Below, in pieces: positions 57,301 through 63,993 of a stretch of 64,000 nucleotides of DNA (position 1 is the stretch's first letter; the number at the start of each line of letters is the position of its first letter). Under the pieces are notes generated by a model. That model did not search any database. It was not told the origin of the DNA and saw only the letters and a program-made list of their open reading frames with translations. Both the position numbers and the translations under genes were made by a program. Source of the DNA: an uncultured Chlorobiaceae bacterium (lineage in GTDB: Bacteria > Bacteroidota > Chlorobiia > Chlorobiales > Chlorobiaceae); the NCBI GenBank assembly GCA_903866255.1, contig CAIPMW010000009.1:1-64000 (forward strand), in the 5' to 3' direction.

Positions 57301-57453
57301 TATGATAAAGATGAAGATGTGCGTTCGTTACGGGGAGGTTGTTGGTTCGACGAAGCTGATGCTCTGCGCTGCTCCTCCCGGAGCAACTACCTTCCGGGGA
57401 GCGTCAGCAGCGATGTGGGTTTTCGAGTGATTCGTTCCAGTCCCTCTTCCTGA
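54361..57453 (+). CDS. DGR target protein 2: DUF4062/TIR-like, NACHT and FGE/C-type-lectin domains
   Basis: This 1030-residue protein is a close paralogue of target 1 from the NACHT domain onward. Residues ~15-150 differ: they look like a DUF4062/TIR-like Rossmannoid domain (LLIFIGHSDDASAEVEAV, VAIFIFKERVGKVTWQELEQ) instead of membrane segments. The NTPase has Walker A IIGDPGSGKTTLLKHYA near 301 and Walker B LVLLDGLDEISD near 386. The FGE/C-type-lectin domain runs from about 775 (YIFIKGGTF, GLHDMAGNVWEWTDDF) and ends in variable repeat VR2. It directly precedes avd, TR and the reverse transcriptase. A diversified sensor with an N-terminal effector or signalling domain is inferred. Confidence 0.9.
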   Translation: MKSNAQYVHPEFPPDELLIFIGHSDDASAEVEAVMSLRLEIEKMFREFLKVNLHRSRFRRWNFWAWGKDALTITGGQDAVVKHALDHARVAIFIFKERVGKVTWQELEQVRERSREQHLHILALFPEEKPYQGKFPNAQAKLQASRDWTALLERQEELTSDWTSTDSCSVTPCPTYQSIEELKNIVRDKVRVAMADILAVESPILRPTPLPQVNTASDFLRLYQATLMRQLGNITLTGSPALEHFATRLSDTFVSLSLSGSVRSETRFCKGVEQCEVMIDAQSRTPEKVMSIVFQQHPLLLIIGDPGSGKTTLLKHYALSCLNEQRYGDFGFSEPVNVFFLPLRELNIGDGSDISLADNLAAWAKKQFLAIDAAHFSDWLDQPSTLVLLDGLDEISDKEDRIAVCKWIDSTVGRFTKAKFVVTSRSTGYRKGDGIEIEADHLRADIMDFSPQRQAEFLHRWFKAAFCGEIPPAGDQEAWRTEQEQKATKKADAILAFLALEKNRGLRPLAGVPLLLQIMAMLWKEREYLPGSRLELYDAALNYLLDYRDRRRGLYPKLSAQDARRVLSPVSLIMQEELKKDEIDRLEMQQQMQGQLDTLYNSLPASDFCRNLVDRAGLLVEYGEKEYLFRHKSFREYMAGIQLLKNIHKQDSLNKLVSHFGDDWWTEVFRFFIGHVEDAELFDSFMQRLFDSPVTEELTQKQQDLLIALVEEAPQRKIDALRTKLLDPATTANRQRYLLECLKNIGKPEAIAALLEFKQSGLTKEQQLVKEVKYDKLGAEYIFIKGGTFPYSLTKKRETVKEMYVAKFTVTNQLFRRFISYLDAQEPELAERVPLKTYEERLQELGAGIKGFGDYLKEEPSLAKRFVSYTDTNKQFNKDDQPVAGVNWYAARAYCLWLSLLESDGALYRLPTEVEWEYAAAGEEGRPWPWSKEKGEPNKTLANYNNHEGAPTSAGRYPEGTTPEGLHDMAGNVWEWTDDFYDKDEDVRSLRGGCWFDEADALRCSSRSNYLPGSVSSDVGFRVIRSSPSS
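57343..57442 (+). repeat. DGR variable repeat VR2
   Basis: These 100 bp at the 3' end of target 2 align without gaps to the template repeat at 57997-58096. I count 18 differences, every one opposite a TR adenine, with A replaced by G, T or C; the 67 non-adenine positions are identical. The encoded lectin-fold residues include the WFDE and SNYLPGSVSSD stretches. Confidence 0.96.
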
Positions 57454-57541
57454 AAATCTGATCCCCTGATATCTGGAACCCTGAAAAAGAAAGCTCACAC
57501 GACAAGGCAGAACCAACATGGAGAGGCAAGAAATTTTTTTT
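57443..57541 (+). repeat. Duplicated 3' flank of the VR (second copy at 50754-50854)
   Basis: The sequence after VR2 (CTGAAAATCTGATCCCCTGA onward, to GAGGCAAGAAATTTTTTTT) is nearly identical to that after VR1. The copies differ by a few substitutions and small indels. One 2-bp indel directly after the VR changes the reading frame and hence the last residues of the two targets. Confidence 0.85.
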
Positions 57542-57582
57542 GAACTGACAACTGACCACTGACAACGATTAACTGTCCCGCA

Positions 57583-57936
57583 ATGCCAAATCACGAAATG
57601 TTGATCGTCAAAAAGGCCTTCGATTTTTCGAAATGGTTGCTGCATCACACGGGGAAGTTCCCGAAGAGCTTTCGCTTCAGCATTGCGGTGCGGCTCGAAA
57701 ACAGTGTACTCGAATTTACCGAACTCGTTGCGGTGGCCAACATGCGCAGCAGCAAGCTTCAGGGTTTGCATGAGGCTGATGGGGTGTTGACCCGGTTGCG
57801 GCTCCTTTTCCGCATGAGTTTTGAGATGAAATTCATCAATCTTGCCTCCTACGAATTCGGGAGCCAGCAGATTGCCGAGTTGGGGAAAATGCTTGGTGGC
57901 TGGATAAAAAAGGTTGAACAATCGGTGGAGAAATGA
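57583..57936 (+). CDS. avd: Avd, DGR accessory variability determinant
   Basis: This 117-residue, almost all-helical protein has the properties of Avd, a pentameric four-helix-bundle protein of the 23S-rRNA-intervening-sequence family. Avd is basic, binds the DGR RNA and the reverse transcriptase, and is needed for mutagenic cDNA synthesis. Matching segments are FDFSKWLLHHTGKFPKSFRF, VLEFTELVAVANM and FRMSFEMKFINLASYEFGSQ. It lies between VR2 and the template repeat in the same direction as the RT, the commonest DGR order. Confidence 0.88.
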   Translation: MPNHEMLIVKKAFDFSKWLLHHTGKFPKSFRFSIAVRLENSVLEFTELVAVANMRSSKLQGLHEADGVLTRLRLLFRMSFEMKFINLASYEFGSQQIAELGKMLGGWIKKVEQSVEK

Positions 57937-57996
57937 TAACTTTCCTGCGGATAAGGGCCGATACCATGATCTCCCCGTTCGAAGTGCGGGAGCTTG

Positions 57997-58096
57997 TAAA
58001 ACAACAAAGCTGATGCTCTGCGCTGCTCCTCCCGGAACAACAACAATCCGAGGAACAACAACAACAATGTGGGTTTTCGAGTGATTCGTTCCAATC
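57997..58096 (+). repeat. DGR template repeat (TR)
   Basis: This 100-bp non-coding template has a run of AAC codons in the VR frame (GGAACAACAACAATCCG and GAGGAACAACAACAACAATG). I count 33 adenines. In the VR reading frame it contains a TAA, which reads TGG in VR2 and TAT in VR1, so it is not itself expressed as protein. Adenines are the positions made variable when the RT copies TR RNA and the cDNA replaces VR. Confidence 0.96.
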
Positions 58097-58169
58097 ATGC
58101 CCGGTTATGAGTGAAAAGCCCATCCTGATGCCGCTCTTTCAAGGAAGAGCGGACAGTTTTTGGGCATGA
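58095..58169 (+). other. Structured RNA element directly after the TR
   Basis: An 8-bp outer stem TCATGCCC (58095-58102) / GGGCATGA (58162-58169) encloses a perfect 8-bp hairpin CCGCTCTT-TCAAGG-AAGAGCGG (58131-58152). DGR transcripts need structured sequence downstream of TR for cDNA priming, so a folded priming or recognition element is plausible. The folding is by eye. Confidence 0.6.
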
Positions 58170-58236
58170 CATCGGGCTCTTTCTCCTGAGGCACGTCGCC
58201 ACCTCGTCGGTGGGGCGGGCACAAACAGAACAGACA

Positions 58237-58284
58237 AAACAGGTCGCTTGAGTAAGCCATTGAAAGAGCGGCCTGTTTTTTTTT
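58237..58284 (+). terminator. Terminator-like hairpin between TR and the reverse transcriptase gene
   Basis: The stem AAACAGGTCGC / GCGGCCTGTTT (one G-T pair) has a 20-nt loop and a T9 tract ending 9 bp before the RT start codon. It has the form of a rho-independent terminator. It could end the avd-TR RNA and limit RT expression by read-through. Confidence 0.65.
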
Positions 58285-58293
58285 GCCAACGCC

Positions 58294-59388
58294 ATGAAAA
58301 CCAGCAAAAACCTTTTTGAGGGTATAGTTGCCTTTGAAAACGTGCTTTCGGCAGCTCAAAAGGCGGCGAAAGGGAAGCGTGAAGAGCAGTCTGTGCTGAA
58401 GTTTTATAACCATTTCGAAGAGAACCTCTGGCAGATTATTTCGGAGCTGCGCAACAAAACGTACCAACCAGGATCGTACAAAACCTTCAGCATCTACAAG
58501 TCAAAACCCCGCCAGATCAGCGCAGCGCCATTCCGTGACAGGGTGGTGCATCATGCGCTTATCACCGTTGTCGGGCCCATTCTGGAACGGAGCTTTATCT
58601 TCGATACTTACGCCAACAGAGTCGGCAAGGGGACACACAAGGCAATCGCACGCTACCAGCACTACCTCACAAAGTACGCCTACGCGCTGAAGTGCGACAT
58701 CCGAAAATACTTCCCCTCCATTGACCATGAGATTCTCAAAGCACTGCTGCGGCGTAAAATTGCCTGCGCCGATACCCTCTGGCTGATTGAAACCATCATC
58801 GACAACAGCAATCCGCAAGTTGAGCATCTTCACTATTTCCCCGGCGATACCCTCTTTACCCCGCACGAAAGAAGGAGGGGCCTGCCGATTGGGAACCTCA
58901 CCAGCCAGTGGTTTGCCAACTACTACCTCAGTTTTTTCGATCACTATGTCAAAGAGGTGTTGCACTGCAAAGGCTACGTGCGATATGTGGATGATTGTGT
59001 TTTGCATTCCAACAGCAAGCAGGAGTTGTGGGAGTGGAAAATAGCCATCGATCAGGTTCTTGAGCAGTACCGCTTGATACTCAACCCGCAGAGAACAGAA
59101 CTCTATCCCTCGACGGAAGGGAAGAGTTTTCTTGGCCATCGGGTCTTTCAGTCATATCGCCTGCTCCCTGCTGACAATGTTCGCCGGGCAAAGAGACGGA
59201 TTCAATGCGCCCTGATTACAAAGCCGGATAACATCAGACAGACTCTTTCAGGATGGTTTGGCCATGCGCGTCAGGCCGATACCCGCAATTTGCGGCGGTT
59301 GATTTCTGGAAGGATATTGAGCGGTAAATTACTTTTGATGAAGCCAATGCAGTCCGAAAGTGGGCAGAAGTTGTCCAGTAATCCATAA
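58294..59388 (+). CDS. DGR reverse transcriptase
   Basis: This 364-residue reverse transcriptase of the DGR class has the finger-palm motifs KSKPRQISAAPFRDRVVHHA, the first catalytic aspartate in KCDIRKYFPSIDHEIL, the GLPIGNLTSQWFANYYLS motif characteristic of DGR enzymes, and the catalytic YVRYVDDCVL. No maturase or endonuclease domain follows, unlike group II introns. With Avd it makes adenine-randomised cDNA from TR RNA. No Shine-Dalgarno is visible; a T9 tract lies just upstream. Confidence 0.96.
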   Translation: MKTSKNLFEGIVAFENVLSAAQKAAKGKREEQSVLKFYNHFEENLWQIISELRNKTYQPGSYKTFSIYKSKPRQISAAPFRDRVVHHALITVVGPILERSFIFDTYANRVGKGTHKAIARYQHYLTKYAYALKCDIRKYFPSIDHEILKALLRRKIACADTLWLIETIIDNSNPQVEHLHYFPGDTLFTPHERRRGLPIGNLTSQWFANYYLSFFDHYVKEVLHCKGYVRYVDDCVLHSNSKQELWEWKIAIDQVLEQYRLILNPQRTELYPSTEGKSFLGHRVFQSYRLLPADNVRRAKRRIQCALITKPDNIRQTLSGWFGHARQADTRNLRRLISGRILSGKLLLMKPMQSESGQKLSSNP

Positions 59389-59442
59389 CAAGGCTTGAGG
59401 ATTTTTCTCATCTCGGGTGAATTGTTTGTGACATACAGCCCA

Positions 59443-60960
59443 TCAGATCTTCTCCCACTCAAACCTGCTGACATTCCTTGCCTTGGGGTCAAAGACAATG
59501 CCAATCAAATACCGTTCGCCACTATATTTCTCGTAATACTGCATCTTCCTGATCTGCTCAAGTGGCTCCCCGTTGGTCACCTTGAATTCAAAGAGAAAGG
59601 TTTGCCCTCCGGCCTTCAGTGTCAAATCTATTCTCCCCTTGTTGCTCACATCTTCGGCGATGATGTCCACCCCGAAGCCGACAAAAAAGGCAAAGAGGAC
59701 GCTGGCGTAAAAACCCTCAAAATGGTCAATATCATTGTTGGTGTAATTATTATAGGCGATACTCGCAAAAAGGTGCCGGATAACGGACTCTAATTTTTCA
59801 ACATCTCCAGTGTCGATGAAATCAAGCAGTTCATCGTGGATCAGCTCTTTTTCTGAAACGCTGATCATCGATTGCAGAATAGAGTCGTTAAAACTGGTCT
59901 GCACCTCTTTGTTGGGAAAGCCCAACTCATATCGAACTCCCACACCCAACGGTAGCAGACGCTTGATAGTCAAATAGCCGGTCTGAAACAGAATAGCCTC
60001 CAGATTAAGATTTTCAAGGTCAAAACTGTTGACCAGAGACTCATTAACCCGCAGTCTATGCAACCTGGGAATAAAATAGCTGTTCTTTTTGATGAGATCA
60101 ATCAGAAATTTTGGCGTTCCTGTCTCGAACCAGTAGTTTTTGAACACACATTGGTTCTTGATAAAGAGCAGGATATCATAAGGATTATAAACACTGTCAC
60201 CCAAAAAGTTATAGCCGTTGTACCACCGTTTGACCTGCTCCATATCCATCCCTTCGAGATAAGGGGCAAAAGAGGTGTCGAGGTCAAGCTGGGTGTAACC
60301 ACAAACATTGCCATAGTCAGGGTTCAGGCTGATGTCTTCGAGATTGTTCAGACCGCTGAAGATCGACACCTTGGCGAATTTGCTCACCCCGGTGAGAAAG
60401 GCGAAGCGCAGATACTCATCATTCTCCTTGATTTTTGTGTAAAAGTTCCGCATTCCATTCCGAATGACCAGAGCCTCGGGGATATTCTCAATATTATCCA
60501 GAATCGGTTTGTCGTACTCATCAATCAGGATGACCACCTTTTGATGATATTTCTCACAGGCTTTTTCGATTAATTCTGCGAAACACTGGTTGGGCTCCTC
60601 TTTCTCGTCGCAGAGAATACCAAGCCGTTTCTGATTGTCATTCAGGATATAGAAAAGGTTTTTGCGAAGAGTTTCCCGACTGTCAATCCCGCCACTGAAA
60701 CTAATTTTGATGACCGGATATTTCACCTCCCAGTTCCACTGCTCCTCAATCAAGAGCCCCCGGAACAACTCCCGATTTCCCTCAAAAATATTCTTCAGCG
60801 TATCAAGAAACAGGCTTTTACCGAATCGCCGGGGCCTCGACAGAAAGACATATTGATAACTGTCAATCAGGCTTCGGGCAATCTCCGTTTTGTCGATGTA
60901 GAGATAATCACCCTCGATTATTTTACTGAACGTCTGTATGCCCACCGGCAGCTTTTTCAT
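59443..60960 (-). CDS. AAA-ATPase-like / PD-(D/E)XK nuclease family protein
   Basis: This 505-residue protein has an N-terminal AAA-ATPase_like domain (PVGIQTFSKIIEGDYLYIDKT, FLSRPRRFGKSLFLDTLKNI as P-loop, VVILIDEYDKPI as Walker B). Its C-terminal nuclease-like domain has the PD-(D/E)XK pattern (GRIDLTLKAGGQTFLFEFKV). The family is abundant and multicopy in Bacteroidota, Chlorobiota and other anaerobes, and its function is unknown; it is often seen near mobile genes. The ATG at 60960 gives the usual MKKLPVGIQ start. It is convergent with the RT gene and lies 54 bp from it. Confidence 0.88.
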   Translation of the reverse strand: MKKLPVGIQTFSKIIEGDYLYIDKTEIARSLIDSYQYVFLSRPRRFGKSLFLDTLKNIFEGNRELFRGLLIEEQWNWEVKYPVIKISFSGGIDSRETLRKNLFYILNDNQKRLGILCDEKEEPNQCFAELIEKACEKYHQKVVILIDEYDKPILDNIENIPEALVIRNGMRNFYTKIKENDEYLRFAFLTGVSKFAKVSIFSGLNNLEDISLNPDYGNVCGYTQLDLDTSFAPYLEGMDMEQVKRWYNGYNFLGDSVYNPYDILLFIKNQCVFKNYWFETGTPKFLIDLIKKNSYFIPRLHRLRVNESLVNSFDLENLNLEAILFQTGYLTIKRLLPLGVGVRYELGFPNKEVQTSFNDSILQSMISVSEKELIHDELLDFIDTGDVEKLESVIRHLFASIAYNNYTNNDIDHFEGFYASVLFAFFVGFGVDIIAEDVSNKGRIDLTLKAGGQTFLFEFKVTNGEPLEQIRKMQYYEKYSGERYLIGIVFDPKARNVSRFEWEKI

Positions 60961-61120
60961 CGCCAACCTCCATTTAAAACATTGGCCCATCACAGGCACC
61001 GTCTCCTCACCACAACGTCACACTTTTTTTACCTTCCACTGAAATATAAAACTTTTTGACAGCAAAACAGAGCGACAGACCAGATAGAACAAACAGAGCT
61101 TTTCAACCATTCCTGTTGAA

Positions 61121-61477
61121 TTGTTTCAGGACTATCCATCATGCCATCTCTATGGTATTGAAGAAATAAGGGAAGATACGGCATCATATCTCATCGAGGA
61201 TGGCAAACAGCGCATCATTTTTGTCGCCCCCAAAGGTATTCGCTACCTTGCCTCCAACGACACCAAGATCCAGTTTCACGAAACCATTAAAGAGATTGAG
61301 CACCGCCTCAATGACCCAGAGGTGAGCCTCGAATCCTTCATCGTCTCAAACACCTCATCCGCAACCATGAGCCTTCAATGGAACATGGCAAAGCCACAGA
61401 TGCAGCAACGCAATATCCTCTTTCAGGAAGAGGACAAAGATCGTTATCTTGCCAAAATGTTAAACTTTGAAGTTTGA
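61121..61477 (+). CDS. Hypothetical protein, possibly N-terminally truncated
   Basis: This 118-residue ORF starts only with TTG; the frame is open back to 61088 without an ATG. It has an alpha/beta look (YLIEDGKQRIIFVAPKGIRYL, then KEIEHRLNDPEVSLESFIVS). No signal peptide, membrane segment or known domain was recognised. It may be the remainder of a longer gene cut at the island edge. It ends 48 bp before the OYE reductase. Confidence 0.45.
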   Translation: MFQDYPSCHLYGIEEIREDTASYLIEDGKQRIIFVAPKGIRYLASNDTKIQFHETIKEIEHRLNDPEVSLESFIVSNTSSATMSLQWNMAKPQMQQRNILFQEEDKDRYLAKMLNFEV

Positions 61478-61524
61478 AATTGATAACTTCGAACCTTGAA
61501 CAAAACATACTAAACGACGATACC

Positions 61525-62622
61525 ATGTCATTACTCTACACCCCGACCACTCTTGGCGTGCTCGCCTTACAGAACCGTATGGTCATGGCTCCGATGACGC
61601 GCGGTCGTGCCCCTGGCAACATTCCCAATGCGCTCATGGTCGACTATTATGCCCAACGCGGAACGGCAGGGCTTATCATTACCGAGGGGGTATCTCCCTC
61701 TCCGAATGGTTTGGGCTATGCGCGCATACCGGGCATCTTCTCCCAGGCCCAGGTTGAGGGGTGGAAAGCCACGACCGAAGCGGTGCACAAGGAGGGGGCA
61801 AAGATATTTCTGCAGATCATGCACAGTGGGCGAATTTCTCATCCTCTGAATATGCCTGCCGGATCTCGCGTCATAGCACCTTCAGCCGTCGCCGCTTCGG
61901 GTGAAACCTATACAGATGCCGAAGGCATGAAGCCTTTTCCTGTTCCTGAGGCGATGACTCTTGAGGATATCAACGCTACTGCTGCCGAGTATGTTCAGGC
62001 AGCAAAAAATGCCGTTGCAGCAGGGTTTGACGGCATTGAACTGCATGGAGCAAACGGCTATCTCCTTGAACAGTTCCTTCGTCCGAATTCGAACCTTCGC
62101 ACGGACAGTTATGGCGGTTCAATTGAAAACCGCGCACGCTTTGTACTTGAAGTGCTCAATGCCGTGATTGCGGCGATTGGCAAAGAGAGGGTTGGCATCC
62201 GGCTATCTCCCTTCGGTGTCTTCAACGACATGCCGCTCTACGACAGCATGGAGGAGGATTACACCTGGCTGGCCCAACAGCTCAATTTTGCCGCTCCGGC
62301 GTACATTCATCTTGTGGACCACTCGTCAATGGGTGCGCCAATCGTGCCCGACAGCATGAAGGCGACCTTCCGCAACACCTTCAAGGGAACCCTGATTCTT
62401 TCGGGAGGTTACGATGCCGGGCGGGCTGAACGCGATCTGGCAGAGGGAAAAGGTGACCTCATTGCCATTGGCATGGGATTTCTTGCCAATCCCGACCTTG
62501 TCAAACGATGGAAAACCGGTGCCCCCCTGAACGCTCCAGATAAGGAGACGTTGTATACTCCCGGGCCCAAGGGATATACGGACTATCCTGTGTTGCGTGG
62601 CAACGAATGCAGGGATTTATAA
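61525..62622 (+). CDS. Old yellow enzyme family NAD(P)H:flavin oxidoreductase (NemA-like)
   Basis: This 365-residue TIM-barrel FMN protein begins SLLYTPTTLGVLALQNRMVMAPMTRG and carries LQIMHSGRISHPLN, the GFDGIELHGANGYLLEQFL active-site segment and the LILSGGYDAGRAE phosphate-binding region. Such enzymes reduce activated alkenes, maleimides and nitro esters, and the physiological substrate is usually unknown. The ATG at 61525 gives the standard N-terminus. It is near the right border of the accessory island. Confidence 0.92.
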   Translation: MSLLYTPTTLGVLALQNRMVMAPMTRGRAPGNIPNALMVDYYAQRGTAGLIITEGVSPSPNGLGYARIPGIFSQAQVEGWKATTEAVHKEGAKIFLQIMHSGRISHPLNMPAGSRVIAPSAVAASGETYTDAEGMKPFPVPEAMTLEDINATAAEYVQAAKNAVAAGFDGIELHGANGYLLEQFLRPNSNLRTDSYGGSIENRARFVLEVLNAVIAAIGKERVGIRLSPFGVFNDMPLYDSMEEDYTWLAQQLNFAAPAYIHLVDHSSMGAPIVPDSMKATFRNTFKGTLILSGGYDAGRAERDLAEGKGDLIAIGMGFLANPDLVKRWKTGAPLNAPDKETLYTPGPKGYTDYPVLRGNECRDL

Positions 62623-62741
62623 GATTTGTGCTGTTATTGAATAATACCCGAAAAAAACAGCCAGATCCCTTACCAGTGCCTAAAATTCAGTACCTTGAAC
62701 GTTGGGAAAGATCTCTTTACACGAATTAACTCTTGACTCTG

Positions 62742-63614
62742 ATGAAGGCTCTCGCCGATTTTTATGAGGGGTGCCGTGCAAAGGCAATAATGCTCGCTCT
62801 CGAGGAGGATTGTTACACGGGGGATATTACCACTCTTGCCACTATCGCTTCTCAGCAGGGAGGAAGTGCGGTTATCCGAGCCAAGGAGAGTGGCATTGTG
62901 GGCGGTATTGCTGTTGCCATGCAGGTATTTGCCGCCTGCGATCCAGCTCTTGCGGTTGTGTCGCATCGCACTGATGGTGATGCCGTACTTAGTGGTGATC
63001 TGATTCTTGAGTTAACGGGAAAGCTCTCCCCAATGCTCATTGGTGAACGTGTCGCGCTGAATTTCATGCAGCGCATGTCGGGGATTGCGACGCGAACAAG
63101 GTGCTATGTCGATACCATCAGCCATACCGGGGCAAAAATTCTTGATACCCGTAAAACTGCCCCAGGGTTGCGTTATTTCGACAAGGAGGCGGTACGGATT
63201 GGTGGCGGAGCGAACCATCGGGTTGGTCTTTTCGACATGATTCTTGTCAAGGACAACCATATCGATGCATCCGGGGGAATTGCGTCGGCTATCCTTCATG
63301 CCAAAGAGTATCGTGAAAAAAACAGGCTTGATGTGAAGATTGAGACGGAGGTGCGCTCTCTTGATGAGTTAAGAACAGCTCTCTCATGCCAACCGGAAAT
63401 TATTCTTCTCGACAATTTTACGCCTGCGCTTATGAAGGAGGCTGTGCTCAATGTCAGAAGCACCGGTCTCAGTGTTCTGCTTGAGGCATCGGGCAATATC
63501 GGATTGCACAATGTGGTTGCTGTGGCGGAAACGGGTGTTGATTTTATCTCCATCGGCGAATTGACGCACAGTGTCAAAGCTCTTGATCTCTCCATGACCA
63601 TCAGGCTTGACTGA
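62742..63614 (+). CDS. nadC: Nicotinate-nucleotide pyrophosphorylase (quinolinate phosphoribosyltransferase)
   Basis: NadC converts quinolinate and PRPP to nicotinate mononucleotide in NAD synthesis. The protein of about 290 residues has LEEDCYTGDITTLAT, the GERVALNFMQRMSGIATRT segment, ILDTRKTAPGLR with active-site Arg/Lys and the GGGANHRVGLFD motif. The ATG at 62742 is chosen; a TTG at 62733 is the alternative. The stop lies 10 bp before acpS. Confidence 0.95.
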   Translation: MKALADFYEGCRAKAIMLALEEDCYTGDITTLATIASQQGGSAVIRAKESGIVGGIAVAMQVFAACDPALAVVSHRTDGDAVLSGDLILELTGKLSPMLIGERVALNFMQRMSGIATRTRCYVDTISHTGAKILDTRKTAPGLRYFDKEAVRIGGGANHRVGLFDMILVKDNHIDASGGIASAILHAKEYREKNRLDVKIETEVRSLDELRTALSCQPEIILLDNFTPALMKEAVLNVRSTGLSVLLEASGNIGLHNVVAVAETGVDFISIGELTHSVKALDLSMTIRLD

Positions 63615-63624
63615 AAGGAAGCGT

Positions 63625-63993
63625 ATGGAAATTGGCGTGGATATTGTTGACCTTGACCGGATTGAGGTGCTCTATACTCAATATGGTATGAAGTTTCTCC
63701 AGCGTTTTCTCACGGAGGAGGAGATTGCTCTGTGCCTGCATAAACCGCAGGTGGTTGCCAGCATAGCAGGACGATTTGCAGCCAAAGAAGCGGTTGTGAA
63801 GGCTCTTGGTACAGGATTTTCGGGGGATGTACACTGGAAAAGTTTTGAGATACTCAATGATGAAAGGGGACGTCCTTATGTGCGTTCTTCCGGTGTGCAA
63901 TGTTTCCAGGGACGATCCATCAAAATTTCAATTGCCCATGATCGACGTGCGGCTGTAGCCATGGCGATGATTGAAGAGCCACAGGGGAAATAA
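63625..63993 (+). CDS. acpS: Holo-[acyl-carrier-protein] synthase
   Basis: AcpS transfers 4'-phosphopantetheine from CoA to ACP. The 122-residue protein begins MEIGVDIVDLDRIE, the metal-binding signature, and has AGRFAAKEAVVKALGTG with the second metal ligand, ending ISIAHDRRAAVAMAMIEE. The ATG at 63625 has an AAAGGAAG site upstream. It lies 10 bp after nadC and is probably in the same operon. The gene ends 7 bp before the window end. Confidence 0.94.
   Translation: MEIGVDIVDLDRIEVLYTQYGMKFLQRFLTEEEIALCLHKPQVVASIAGRFAAKEAVVKALGTGFSGDVHWKSFEILNDERGRPYVRSSGVQCFQGRSIKISIAHDRRAAVAMAMIEEPQGK

Noticed and set aside
57328-58098. 256-codon minus-strand ORF that begins in the TR and ends in VR2
   Set aside because: It is antisense to target 2, avd and TR. 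Its repeated ends simply reflect the TR/VR repeat, and no family resemblance was seen.
58294-59388. Reverse transcriptase as a retron or group II intron enzyme
   Set aside because: No maturase or endonuclease domain, no intron domain V/VI and no msr-msd-like repeat were seen. The TR/VR pair, the Avd-like gene and the SQ motif point to a DGR.
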